Below are positions 31,817 to 40,265 of a stretch of DNA of 45,118 nucleotides, in pieces. The position numbers and the translations under genes are program-made. The stretch is from contig CALWIW010000017.1 in NCBI GenBank assembly GCA_944380855.1, forward strand, positions 1 to 45,118. The letters are read 5' to 3'. Each line of letters begins with the position of its first letter. The first letter of the stretch is position 1. The DNA is from an uncultured Clostridia bacterium. GTDB lineage: Bacteria; Bacillota; Clostridia; Oscillospirales; Acutalibacteraceae. The notes under the pieces were generated by a model. It saw only the letters and a program-made list of their open reading frames with translations. It was not told the origin of the DNA and did not search any database.

Positions 31817-32785
31817 CTAAAACAAAAACATCAGATAAATTCCGTAAAGAGCAAGGACAAGAAATCCTTGGGAGCGTGAAAACCGTTTGTTTTTAAATAC
31901 AGGAATAAAAACGGCAAGAATAATAAGAGCCAAAAAGGGAAGGTCGATAAGCAGTGTGCTTTTTGATATGTCCAAAGTTCCGCCGCATATGAGGGAACAA
32001 ACAGGCATAATCAAGGTAAGGTCTATGATGTTTGCACCTATTATGTTTCCCACGGACAGAGAGCTTTGTTTTTTTGCAATGGCGGTAACGGTGGTGACAA
32101 GCTCGGGAAGAGAAGTGCCGATTGCCACAGCGGTAAGACTTATAATTCTGCGGTCAATTCTAAAAATTTTATCGGCAATAATAGTTCCGTTGTCCACCAA
32201 AAGATTAGAGCCTATAACAATTGCCGCAGTTCCCACTGCAAAATATACAATATGGCGTATAACGTTTCGTCTTGATACAGTGACCCTCATGTCCTGAGCA
32301 GAGATTTGACCCTGAGAAAAAATGTCTTTGGCTTCGTGGAGATTTTGAATAATAAATATTGCCAGAACAATAAGCATACCCACAGTTCCGATAATGTTGA
32401 GCTTTCCTGTTATGGAGAAAATACCCAAAAGAAAAACCGAGGCGATAAGTATCAAAGCTTTTGGAACAAACCTGCTGAAGTTAACCGAGTGAGGCATAAA
32501 TATAATGCTTAAAGCCATAATCAAGCCGGTGTTTGCCGTGACCGAGCCTACAGCGTTGCCAACAGCCATTTGATTGTTCCCTTGGGCAGAGGCAATGGAG
32601 GATACCATAAGTTCAGGCAGAGTGGTGGCAAGGCTTACAATTGTTGCACCGATTACAAACTGGGGAATTCCTGAAATTTTGGCAATCCAAGCGGCAGCGT
32701 CAACAAAAAGGTCGCCGCCCTTTATAATCGCACCAAGACCCAAAATAAAGAGGAAAAAAACCCATATAGTTTCAAATGTATTCAC
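31817..32785 (-). CDS. Ca2+/Na+ (CaCA) family antiporter, YrbG-like
   Basis: A 322-residue membrane protein of about ten helices with the two inverted CaCA alpha-repeats: GATIVSLATTLPELMVSS (near residue 43) and AVAIGTSLPELVTTVTA (near 212), each followed by the GN(A/I)(V/I)G(S/A) ion-binding segment. It exchanges cytoplasmic Ca2+ (or another cation) for Na+ or K+. The GTG start at 32785 has AAGGGA 7 bp upstream. Monocistronic. Ion specificity is inferred from the family. Confidence 0.9.
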   Translation of the reverse strand: MNTFETIWVFFLFILGLGAIIKGGDLFVDAAAWIAKISGIPQFVIGATIVSLATTLPELMVSSIASAQGNNQMAVGNAVGSVTANTGLIMALSIIFMPHSVNFSRFVPKALILIASVFLLGIFSITGKLNIIGTVGMLIVLAIFIIQNLHEAKDIFSQGQISAQDMRVTVSRRNVIRHIVYFAVGTAAIVIGSNLLVDNGTIIADKIFRIDRRIISLTAVAIGTSLPELVTTVTAIAKKQSSLSVGNIIGANIIDLTLIMPVCSLICGGTLDISKSTLLIDLPFLALIILAVFIPVFKNKRFSRSQGFLVLALYGIYLMFLF

Positions 32786-33066
32786 GCTTATCCCTTCTTT
32801 CTAAGAATATATATGCGGACAAAGGGATTTTATAACAGCTTATGGCAGGGCAGATGTTTCAAATATTAAAAAATAATTATATTTCTATAAAAAATATAAA
32901 AAAATAATGAGAGGAAAAAACAAAAAATAAAGGTTGATTTTTTGAAAAAAATTGTGTAAAATGTATATGTAACGAAAATCGGGAGAATAGGATTTTTCTC
33001 GGTTCAAATTGTTTTCCGTAATTTTGGAAAGTGGCTTGATTTTATAGAGAAGCGGAGGAAATTTTA

Positions 33067-34152
33067 ATGTCAAACAGACTTTTTCAGGGTATAATTCATC
33101 AGATGGGGGATACAATAGACAGAGCTATCGGCGTTGTTGATGAAACATCGGTTGTTATTGCCTGCTCAGAGCTTGGAAGAATAGGAGAAGTAATTAATAA
33201 TTTCAGTTCGGAAAATCTCGGCACAAACGCTCCATTTGTAATTAACGGTCATACTTTTAAGTCTTTTGGAAATAACGGCAGAAACGAATATGCAGTATTT
33301 GTATCCGGAAACGACGAACTCGCTCAGAAATATGTTCAGATTCTTGCCATTTCCCTTTCAAGCGTAAAGCAATACTATGACGAAAAATACGACAGGGGAA
33401 ACTTTATTAAAAATGTAATTTTGGATAACGTGCTTCCCGGCGATATTTATTTAAAGGCAAGAGAACTGCGTTTTAACAGCGAAGTATCAAGAGTTTGTAT
33501 TCTTATAAAAATTCTTACAAAAACAGATATTTCCGCTTTTGATGTTATTCAAAACCTGTTCCCGGATAAAAATAAGGATTTCGTTATCAATATAAACGAA
33601 ACCGATATAGTTTTGGTAAAAGAGATTAAACCCGACATTGAGAGCAAGGACTTGGAAAAGCTTGCAAGCTCTATTGTTGATACTCTCACCAGCGAATTCT
33701 ACACAAGATGTGTTGTCGGTATAGGTACAACTGTTACAGGAATTAAAAATCTTGCACATTCTTTCAAAGAAGCACAGGTTGCAATTGAGGTTGGCAAGGT
33801 GTTTGATACAGAGCGTACAATCGTTACCTACGATAACCTGGGTATCGCAAGACTTGTTTATCAGCTTCCCACAACTCTTTGCGAAATGTTCCTTAAAGAG
33901 GTATTTAAGAAAGGCTCTATTGAAAGCCTTGACCAGGAAACCTTGTTTACAATTCAGAAGTTCTTTGAGAACAACCTGAATGTTTCCGAAACCTCAAGAA
34001 AGCTTTTTGTTCATAGAAATACACTTGTTTACAGACTTGAGAAGATTAAAAAACTTACCGGACTTGACCTGCGTGAATTTGAGGACGCTATTGTATTTAA
34101 GGTTGCCCTTATGGTTAAAAAATACCTGACAGCTAACCCGACAAAATATTAA
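33067..34152 (+). CDS. PucR/CdaR-family transcriptional regulator
   Basis: A 361-residue regulator. The C-terminal PucR-type HTH (residues ~305-355: NNLNVSETSRKLFVHRNTLVYRLEKI) is unmistakable. The middle part (about 160-280) has the GGDEF-like CdaR fold (VVGIGTTVTGIKNLAHSFKEAQVAIEVG). The N-terminal ~130 residues (VVDETSVVIACSELGRIGE) look like a sugar-diacid or PAS-like sensor. GGAGGAAATTTTA precedes the ATG. TTGATT/TAAAAT at 32933/32957 may be its promoter. No target operon adjoins it; the effector is unknown. The 281-bp gap before it is AT-rich and otherwise empty. Confidence 0.85.
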   Translation: MSNRLFQGIIHQMGDTIDRAIGVVDETSVVIACSELGRIGEVINNFSSENLGTNAPFVINGHTFKSFGNNGRNEYAVFVSGNDELAQKYVQILAISLSSVKQYYDEKYDRGNFIKNVILDNVLPGDIYLKARELRFNSEVSRVCILIKILTKTDISAFDVIQNLFPDKNKDFVININETDIVLVKEIKPDIESKDLEKLASSIVDTLTSEFYTRCVVGIGTTVTGIKNLAHSFKEAQVAIEVGKVFDTERTIVTYDNLGIARLVYQLPTTLCEMFLKEVFKKGSIESLDQETLFTIQKFFENNLNVSETSRKLFVHRNTLVYRLEKIKKLTGLDLREFEDAIVFKVALMVKKYLTANPTKY

Positions 34153-34162
34153 TATTGATTTT

Positions 34163-34207
34163 AAGACGGATAAACCGGCATTTTGCCCGATGTTTATCCG
34201 TCTTTTT
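34163..34207 (+). terminator. Intrinsic terminator of the PucR-type regulator gene
   Basis: AAGACGGATAAAC (34163-34175) pairs with GTTTATCCGTCTT, with an inner GGC/GCC, followed by TTTTTT. Confidence 0.92.
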
Positions 34208-34212
34208 TATTG

Positions 34213-34435
34213 TAAAGCAAATGTTAGGGCAAAAATTTTGGGATTCCAAAGGGACAATGTTCCTTTGGCAGGTGGCTTGGAGGACAGCGTCCTCCAAGGT
34301 CTTAAAATGCTGAAAAAAACGCAGGAGGGGAGCAAAAAACAGTCCGGTGAACTGTTTTTTGCCGGAGAACCCGCGTCAGTGTTCCCAAATAACTTTTTAT
34401 TTTTTCTAAATTCACTTTTTACACGACTATTGACA
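34213..34435 (+). repeat. Dispersed multi-hairpin repeat, long copy E
   Basis: Same order as copy C: AAAGCAAATGTTAGGGC, CCAAAGGGAC...CCTTTGG, TTGGAGGAC-AGC-GTCCTCCAA, GGTCTTAAAATGCTG, CAAAAAACAGTCC...GAACTGTTTTTTG, ending ACACGACTATTGACAAA. It lies directly behind a terminator. The open frames across it are artefacts. Confidence 0.9.
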
Positions 34436-34449
34436 AAAAACCTAAAAAC

Positions 34450-34506
34450 AAAAGGTACTGATTTCTATACAAACATCTCCATGGTATAGAAAAATCAGTA
34501 CCTTTT
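34450..34506 (-). terminator. Long hairpin terminator of the flavoprotein operon
   Basis: AAAGGTACTGATTTCTATAC (34451-34470) pairs with GTATAGAAAAATCAGTACCTTT with a slight bulge. On the minus strand TTTTGTTTTT follows. It serves the operon ending at 34663; the 156 bp between hold nothing else recognisable. Confidence 0.85.
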
Positions 34507-34662
34507 AAAATTAAATTTTTAAAGCTTTTTGCAGTTTTCCTTGCCTGCAAAATAAAAGTAAATAAATTCCACGCTTTACAGGCATATCCGAAAATTTGAA
34601 CATGGCGGCTTTTTACAAAAGCCTGTTATAATAATAGTTCACTGATTATATTGCAAACTGTA

Positions 34663-35829
34663 TCAGTAAGCTACAGGAACATCTATCTCCATATCTTCCA
34701 TAGGATAAGTCACACAGGGGTGAATAAATCCAAACTTGCGGTCGGCTTCACGGCGGCCGTCACGGTTTTCCGCTACACGGTGCTTGCCCGAAATCCATTT
34801 GCTGTGACAAAAACCGCAGCCCCCTGCACGGCACTTGTTCGGTGCATTAAGTCCGGCTCTCTCCATGGCTGTCAGTAATGTTTCGTTTTCTTTTGCAGGA
34901 ATTGTATATACATCGTCTCTCATATGCACGGTGAGTTTAAATTCCTTTGGATTATCCATAGGCAAATCGCCGCAGCATGTGGCATCGTGATGCACTGCTT
35001 TTATTGGAAGATTAAGAGGGGCAAGCTCCTTTCCTACAAAGTCGTACATGGCCTGAGGGCCGCACATGAAGAAGGTGCTGTCCGTCAAATCTGTGTATTT
35101 TTCCATAAGCTTTGCGGATATAAATCCTTTTTCACATTCGGGATGTTCTTCGTCGCTGAGAACGTATACAACTTTTAATCCTTTGCATTGAGCGGTAAGT
35201 TTATCAAGTTCTGTTTTGTAAATCAGCTGTGCTGCTGTGCGTGCACCGTAGAATAAAATCATGGAATAGTTTTCATCTCCGTCAGCAAGGCTGCCCGCCA
35301 TTGAGATGAAAGGTGTAATACCGCTGCCGCCTGCTATGCAGATTATGTTTTTGCTGTCCCTGAGAGTTTCGTAATGAAATTCTCCGGAAGGCTCTGTCAT
35401 AACAAAGCTATCGCACACTTTTGCCTTTTTGTTGAGATATTCGGACACAAAACCGGCATTTTCTACAGCCAATACCAATTTGTTTTCCAAAGCCTGCTTA
35501 GGTGTGGAAACTATAGAATACGGACGGCTCACAAGGCTGTCTCCTATTTTCATCTGTATGGAAACATACTGTCCTGCACGGAAAAAAGGAAATTCGTTTG
35601 TATCAACTCTTTTAAAAGTCAGTTCTCTGATTGTATCAGAGAGAGCACGTGCGTCGGTCAATTCTACCTGCATATATCCCGGGTGAAGTTTTTTAGCCAG
35701 AATATTAGTGCGGTATTCCTGCGGAAGAGGCTTGTTTTCTCCCTCAGCCAGCATTTTTCTGCGGGTGGGAACCATCTTTTTAAACCTCAGCATATCCATA
35801 AAACCAAATGGCTTTTTCTTAAAATTCAT
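34663..35829 (-). CDS. Flavin reductase with C-terminal 2Fe-2S ferredoxin domain
   Basis: A 388-residue NAD(P)H:ferredoxin-type oxidoreductase. The FAD-binding motif is SRPYSIVSTP, the nucleotide-binding segment is CIAGGSGITPF, and SDEEHPECEKGFI precedes MCGPQAMYD. The C-terminal plant-type 2Fe-2S domain has Cys in CRAGGCGFC and a fourth in HPC near the end. It passes electrons from NAD(P)H through FAD to the cluster and on to a partner. The upstream gene is that partner by layout: its stop overlaps this ATG by one base and the ribosome site AAAGGAGG lies inside its 3' end. About 55 N-terminal residues precede the FAD domain. Confidence 0.88.
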   Translation of the reverse strand: MNFKKKPFGFMDMLRFKKMVPTRRKMLAEGENKPLPQEYRTNILAKKLHPGYMQVELTDARALSDTIRELTFKRVDTNEFPFFRAGQYVSIQMKIGDSLVSRPYSIVSTPKQALENKLVLAVENAGFVSEYLNKKAKVCDSFVMTEPSGEFHYETLRDSKNIICIAGGSGITPFISMAGSLADGDENYSMILFYGARTAAQLIYKTELDKLTAQCKGLKVVYVLSDEEHPECEKGFISAKLMEKYTDLTDSTFFMCGPQAMYDFVGKELAPLNLPIKAVHHDATCCGDLPMDNPKEFKLTVHMRDDVYTIPAKENETLLTAMERAGLNAPNKCRAGGCGFCHSKWISGKHRVAENRDGRREADRKFGFIHPCVTYPMEDMEIDVPVAY

Positions 35830-37382
35830 TATACAGTCGCCTCCTTTTTCAAATCACCTACAGTTTGTCGGCCGGAGAGGTCGCCTGAAATATAGGCACT
35901 GGAATAACCGCTGGAACGCATAGCATAGCCGCCTGCGAAACGCAGTCCGGGATTCATAAGAGCATCTTCTTTCATCATCATCATACGAGGCATCAGGCTG
36001 TCCCAGTCGGCAGTTTCATAACCGTAAATTACGCCTTCCGGATGACCGCAGTAGCGGGCATAGGTGGTAGGAGAAGCCACACAGATTTCCTCAATAGCGT
36101 CTCTGATTTTGCAGCCGGTTTCTCTTTCAAATACAGTAATCATATCTTCGGCTACTTTATCTTTCATTTTAAAATACTCTTCTTCTGTAACATTTCCCCA
36201 GTCATCAGACATGAACATGGTGGTGAAATACATCATGCAGGTGCCTTTCGGAGAACATTCCGGATAAGCATTGTTCAGGCAAACCGTAGCCTGTACATGG
36301 TTTGTATTGACTTTTCTCATCAAGTCATACTGCTTAACGGTATCGGCGGTGTCGTAAATAAAGTAATTGTGACTGGTAATACCCAGTTCTTCAGCAGAAC
36401 GGTTAAGTCCCAGAAAGAGAGTAAAGCCACGGCCGGCAAACTTTCGGCTGTTGGTAGCACGTATCATCTGTTCGGTGACAGCTTTCTTTTCGAGCATTTT
36501 TCCGAAAACAAGATGCGGTGAACAGTTGGCAATAATGTGGTGTGTTTCGATAATCTTGCCGTCGGCAAGCTGTACACCGCAGATTTTGCCGTTGTCGTCG
36601 GCGAGAATTTTTTCAGCCTCTGACTGATACCATATATCTCCGCCAAGCTCTCTGATGCGTGTATCTAATGCAAGGCTGATTTCGTGGGAACGCATTTTCG
36701 GCATCCAGGCATCTCTTGTAACATAGCGGATTACCATAGAGCCGTAATGGAGAAAGCTCATGCGGTCACAGTCAACTCCCAGATAGCACCAATAAGCGTT
36801 GAGTATGTCCTTGGCTTTCTGAGGCATTTTCAAAGCGTCAAGCACTTCGTTTACAGAATAACTTCCTGCCTTAACAAAGTTTGGAAATGTCTTTTTCATA
36901 TAGTCGGAATCGGTGTTGCCGTTTACCGAGTTGGAATAAGTCTGAGCGTCACGCACTTCGTTGCAAAGCTCAAAAAATTCTGTGATTGATTTGCGTGATT
37001 CCGGACAATACTCCACCATCTTATCAATAAATTTCTGCTGTCCGAAAGGCATCACGCAGTCGTATTTTTTGTCGGTTGTAATCAGGTGGTAGGCTTCGGG
37101 AATACGAACCCAATCGATTTTGTCCTCGATGCCAAGGTCACAGAACAGTGTGCGTACATCACCGGGTTCTTCCGGAGAACCAAAATCGTTTAATTCATGG
37201 AGACTTGCCTCAAATTCAAAGCGTCCACGCTTGAAGCTGGTGGCAAAGCCGCCGGGCAAGTTGTGTTTTTCCAGAAGCAGACAAGAATATCCTGCCTGCA
37301 AAATTCGGATAGCGGCAACCAGACCTCCGTTGCCTGCACCTATGACTACAACATCATAGGCTTTTTTTGCTTTTGCTGCCAT
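35829..37382 (-). CDS. Phytoene-desaturase-like FAD oxidoreductase
   Basis: A 517-residue flavoprotein of the CrtI/RetSat/NAD(P)-binding-9 type. The N-terminal dinucleotide fold is VVIGAGNGGLVAAIRILQAG with LEKHNLPGG, and the C-terminal FAD-binding block is GLRFAGGYAMRSSGYSSAYI. Relatives desaturate or saturate isoprenoids (phytoene, retinol). No carotenoid or isoprenoid gene is nearby, so the substrate is open. AAAGGAGG lies before the ATG. It lies 13 bp behind the tetR gene and is coupled to the reductase gene, which likely supplies or takes electrons. Confidence 0.85.
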   Translation of the reverse strand: MAAKAKKAYDVVVIGAGNGGLVAAIRILQAGYSCLLLEKHNLPGGFATSFKRGRFEFEASLHELNDFGSPEEPGDVRTLFCDLGIEDKIDWVRIPEAYHLITTDKKYDCVMPFGQQKFIDKMVEYCPESRKSITEFFELCNEVRDAQTYSNSVNGNTDSDYMKKTFPNFVKAGSYSVNEVLDALKMPQKAKDILNAYWCYLGVDCDRMSFLHYGSMVIRYVTRDAWMPKMRSHEISLALDTRIRELGGDIWYQSEAEKILADDNGKICGVQLADGKIIETHHIIANCSPHLVFGKMLEKKAVTEQMIRATNSRKFAGRGFTLFLGLNRSAEELGITSHNYFIYDTADTVKQYDLMRKVNTNHVQATVCLNNAYPECSPKGTCMMYFTTMFMSDDWGNVTEEEYFKMKDKVAEDMITVFERETGCKIRDAIEEICVASPTTYARYCGHPEGVIYGYETADWDSLMPRMMMMKEDALMNPGLRFAGGYAMRSSGYSSAYISGDLSGRQTVGDLKKEATV

Positions 37383-37395
37383 AGTGTTCCTCCTT

Positions 37396-37986
37396 TTATA
37401 TGAGCAGATTCCGCGAACGTTCCAGCCAGTGCTGTAATTCTTCTTCGCTTTTTACCTGCTTATAGTAGCTTAAAATAATACGGTAATATTCCGTAAGCTC
37501 CTCGTTTATTTCTTTTTCGCTGAAATTCAGATAGCAGGTAGCCATCATTACCGCCATAGAATAACAGTAATACTGCATTCTTCGGTGCATTTCAGCAGCC
37601 TTTTTTCGGGGAAGTTCCAAGTTTACTTCCAGCTTGTGTATAGTTTTTGCTTCGTTGGGATCTTCAAATAATGTTTCGCCCGGTCCTCTTTGACGCAGAT
37701 AAATTAACTGAAATAAATTCTTTTCCCGCCTGGCAAAATTAAGAAAAGAAAGTGCGACCTGCTTGTAACTTTCCGCATCCTCACATAGATAATGTTCACG
37801 GATATATGCCATCAGTTCATCACGCAGGGTCTCCATATTTTCAAATTCAGAGTATATGGGCTGAGTAGAGCAGTTCAATTTTTTTGCAATATTTCGAACT
37901 GAAAGAGCCAAAGCTCCCTGTTCCTGCACCAAATTGACAGCGGCATTTAGAATATCCTCACGAAAGATATGTTTTTTCGGCGGCAT
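37396..37986 (-). CDS. TetR/AcrR-family regulator of the flavoprotein operon
   Basis: A 196-residue repressor. The N-terminal HTH covers ~8-55 (REDILNAAVNLVQEQGALALSVRNIAKKLNCSTQPIY, quoted in outline only) and a helical ligand domain follows (HRRMQYYCYSMAVMMATCYL). ATG 37986 has AAAGGTG upstream; the frame runs on to 38019 without a site. First gene of the operon with the two redox genes. A palindrome at 38013 just upstream is a plausible operator. Confidence 0.85.
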   Translation of the reverse strand: MPPKKHIFREDILNAAVNLVQEQGALALSVRNIAKKLNCSTQPIYSEFENMETLRDELMAYIREHYLCEDAESYKQVALSFLNFARREKNLFQLIYLRQRGPGETLFEDPNEAKTIHKLEVNLELPRKKAAEMHRRMQYYCYSMAVMMATCYLNFSEKEINEELTEYYRIILSYYKQVKSEEELQHWLERSRNLLI

Positions 37987-38012
37987 AGAAACACCTTTTT
38001 TCTTTTTAATAT

Positions 38013-38026
38013 ATAACACATGTTAT
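38013..38026. promoter_or_regulatory. Candidate TetR operator
   Basis: ATAACA-CA-TGTTAT is a 14-bp inverted repeat 27 bp before the tetR start codon, overlapping the likely -10 region (TTATAT on the minus strand). Confidence 0.55.
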
Positions 38027-38206
38027 TTATAATTTTACAGTATTTAAAAATAAATTTCAAGTAATTTCAGTGAGTTAAGCCACAGAATTAAAGTGTAATT
38101 TTTGGTTATTATTACCCAAAAAAAGAAATAAAAAAAATAATAAAAATTGACCCGGATTTGACAGTCATGGTAAAGAATAAACTGTTATTTTTTGAAAATA
38201 AAAACA

Positions 38207-38231
38207 GGGCAGACATATAATATGTCTGCCC
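38207..38231 (-). terminator. Perfect 25-base palindrome, probable terminator
   Basis: GGGCAGACATAT (38207-38218) and ATATGTCTGCCC (38220-38231) around one base. On the minus strand TGTTTTTATTTTC follows; on the plus strand no T-run. It lies near the border between chromosomal and accessory DNA. 38040-38206 is AT-rich with no gene. Confidence 0.7.
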
Positions 38232-38246
38232 TTGATGTGCTTCTTT

Positions 38247-38386
38247 AACAAAATAGATGCCACTTCATTTTTGGGGAAAATGGCTTGAAATCAAGGCTTT
38301 TCAAACTTTTTTCTCAGAAAATGACCTCCGGGTGAAATACCTGAAGGTCTATTTTGGGATTTTTTAAGTGTAAACAAAATAGATGC
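38247..38386. repeat. Pair of 14-bp direct repeats around a hairpin-rich segment
   Basis: AACAAAATAGATGC occurs at 38247-38260 and again at 38373-38386, 126 bp apart. Between them are a TTGAAATCAA palindrome and a hairpin GACCT...AGGTC (near 38322-38350). No gene is here. The pair could be regulatory sites or remains of an insertion end. Confidence 0.6.
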
Positions 38387-38438
38387 TTTCTCTTGGATTA
38401 GATAACACAACCTCACTAACCCCCTACACCTGTGTGCT

Positions 38439-39275
38439 TTAGATCATTGTCAACTCTCCGAAAGTTTCATCTTCGAGTTCAAAATATCCCGACTCTATGG
38501 TTTTGAAAGGAATGTGCTTTTGAGCAAAGTCACATCCTTCTTGTCCCCAATTTTCGATTACCTCATTAAGAACCAACGAGTAGAATCTGTCTGTCGGGAT
38601 GCTCTTTTTAGCTTCTTCGTGTGACCCGATCCCAAAATCACTTCGGGCTTGATTGACCATAAATGAGGGCGGGTTATCTCTATAGTATTGGAGTTGCTCA
38701 TAAATGAAGTGTACAATTTCCTGCTCTGTTCGGGTAAGCCCATATTCCTCACAAGCGGTAGGATTAAGCTCGAGGCTGTCTCTTTCTGAATGTGCTGATT
38801 CCTCACTCATCATTTCTCCATCGCCGACTTGTACTATTTCGATAATGTCATCCAGCTTACAATTAAGAGCTATACAGATTCGATCTAACACATCCGTGTT
38901 CACATGGCTTCCGACTGTTCCCATTTTGGTTATAGTTGCAATGCTGATTTCGGCTTTTTCGGCAAGATCTTTTTTCTTCAGACCCTTATCGATAAGAAGT
39001 TTGAAGAGGGGCTTATAGCTCACAGTTTTTTTCATGACAGCTTTATTGGCTTGATGTCGATGTGCTTTCTCTGCATAGATTTTCTTACCAGCCTTTGTAT
39101 TTAAGGCATCATCAGATTCTCTCCACTTTTCAACCTCACTCATTTTGAATCTCCAAAGTCCACCCATTTTTATGGCAGGCAGGTTTTTATTTTTGATCCA
39201 TAGGGCGACTGAGTCATGACTTGCACCGAGACGCTCACAGACTTCTTTCATTGAACACCAACGCTCTGTTGTCAT
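38439..39275 (-). CDS. Excisionase-type/XRE double DNA-binding regulator
   Basis: A 278-residue protein with two different DNA-binding modules. Residues ~1-60 are a MerR/Xis-like winged helix (SMKEVCERLGASHDSVALWI, then LPAIKMGGLWRFKMSEV). Residues ~85-140 are a Cro/CI (XRE) HTH (KKKDLAEKAEISIATITKM with VLDRICIALNCKLDDI). The last ~100 residues (LTRTEQEIVHFIYEQL...) are unknown. The start at 39275 fits the usual beginning of Xis-like domains; the ribosome site (AAAGGG) is rather far. It may control the element's own genes or excision. Confidence 0.75.
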   Translation of the reverse strand: MTTERWCSMKEVCERLGASHDSVALWIKNKNLPAIKMGGLWRFKMSEVEKWRESDDALNTKAGKKIYAEKAHRHQANKAVMKKTVSYKPLFKLLIDKGLKKKDLAEKAEISIATITKMGTVGSHVNTDVLDRICIALNCKLDDIIEIVQVGDGEMMSEESAHSERDSLELNPTACEEYGLTRTEQEIVHFIYEQLQYYRDNPPSFMVNQARSDFGIGSHEEAKKSIPTDRFYSLVLNEVIENWGQEGCDFAQKHIPFKTIESGYFELEDETFGELTMI

Positions 39276-39363
39276 TTAAGCATCTCATCCCTTTCTAATA
39301 TTGTTACTTTTTGGCTATCTTTATGTCTATCACTCTCTTTACACAATTAGTCGGACATATGTC

Positions 39364-39726
39364 TTACTCATTGCCGATTCGTTTGAGTAGCCTTTGGTAC
39401 TGCCAATTGATTCGAGCGAGCCTATCCCAAGACATACGGTCGGAGCAGTAGAAAATGTCTCCGATAAAATCTCGGCATATTTCTTCTGTCGGTTCTTGTT
39501 CTTCCTCGGGAGTGAGCCACATCTTCTTCCAATTTCCTTGACCAAGGTTATCACATAACAACAAAGCCTGTTTGCGACTGAGCTTAAAGTTGTAATTGCA
39601 AAGTGCCGGACATATCTTCTCACGGTAGTCCATCGATATATTCAACAGCACCCTACGGTTCTTCTCCATATCGTGATAATTATGGTAAAACCAATTTATG
39701 AGGGCATAATACTTTCTGTCCGTCAC
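39364..39726 (-). CDS. Small hypothetical protein of the accessory region
   Basis: About 120 residues, basic and rich in Trp, Tyr and Cys (ALINWFYHNYHDMEKNRR, CPALCNYNFKLSRKQALLL). Mostly helical, with no membrane segment or known motif. The GTG at 39726 has AAAGGAAG 8 bp upstream; the frame is open to 39780 from a TTG without a site. I do not recognise the family. It lies between two other accessory genes on the same strand. Confidence 0.55.
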   Translation of the reverse strand: MTDRKYYALINWFYHNYHDMEKNRRVLLNISMDYREKICPALCNYNFKLSRKQALLLCDNLGQGNWKKMWLTPEEEQEPTEEICRDFIGDIFYCSDRMSWDRLARINWQYQRLLKRIGNE

Positions 39727-39795
39727 TTCTTTTGCTTCCTTTCTTGGATGGATTTTCAGTCGCCATCCATGACCTCTCAAATGAGTTTTAAGTCT

Positions 39796-40248
39796 TCATT
39801 CCGACAGGTACTTATTTACCTTTTCGTGTAGGTAAGCCAGACGGGCGATCAGCTCATCCTTTAGATTCTGCCACATTTCAGGATCATCAACATTGTTCGC
39901 TTTCATTTCTTCCTCAATGTCCTTGATGGCGACATTAATGGTTTTTGTATCAAGAATATTTATGTACTTGCGGATGAAGTTTACAACCACACCGGGCATA
40001 TATGTGTGTCTATTAATGGAATACCGCAGGGCACTGTTGATGATGCACCCGAAGTCATCATCGAAGCAGTAATCCATCCAATGAGCAGGACAAAGAACAT
40101 ACCTGTCTTTACTTTCATCATCGAGAATCACAAAGCCTATATCTTCCTTGTCCACTCTGTCAAGTATATTATCGAAATCCTCACACAGCGTTTTCCGTGT
40201 AATCCTCTCCATTGTGTCCAAGGGTTTTAAGTTTCTGAATTGATGCAT
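39796..40248 (-). CDS. Hypothetical protein with antitoxin-like N-terminus
   Basis: A 150-residue acidic protein. Residues ~12-55 (MERITRKTLCEDFDNILDRV, then DIGFVILDD and YVLCPAHW) recall Phd/YefM-type antitoxin N-termini, but that is a weak resemblance. The rest is helical (VVVNFIRKYINILDTKTINVAI). CGGAGA lies 7 bp before the ATG at 40248. No toxin gene is adjacent. It lies 17 bp behind the phosphatase gene and is probably co-transcribed. Confidence 0.6.
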   Translation of the reverse strand: MHQFRNLKPLDTMERITRKTLCEDFDNILDRVDKEDIGFVILDDESKDRYVLCPAHWMDYCFDDDFGCIINSALRYSINRHTYMPGVVVNFIRKYINILDTKTINVAIKDIEEEMKANNVDDPEMWQNLKDELIARLAYLHEKVNKYLSE

Positions 40249-40265
40249 ATCTAATTCTCCGTTTC

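Noticed and set aside
34190-34489. A 99-codon frame across the repeat near 34213
   Set aside because: It spans a terminator and the hairpins of the repeat and has no ribosome site.
39796-40248. Complete toxin-antitoxin pair with the neighbouring small gene
   Set aside because: The antitoxin-like resemblance is weak and the neighbour shows no toxin fold that I recognise.
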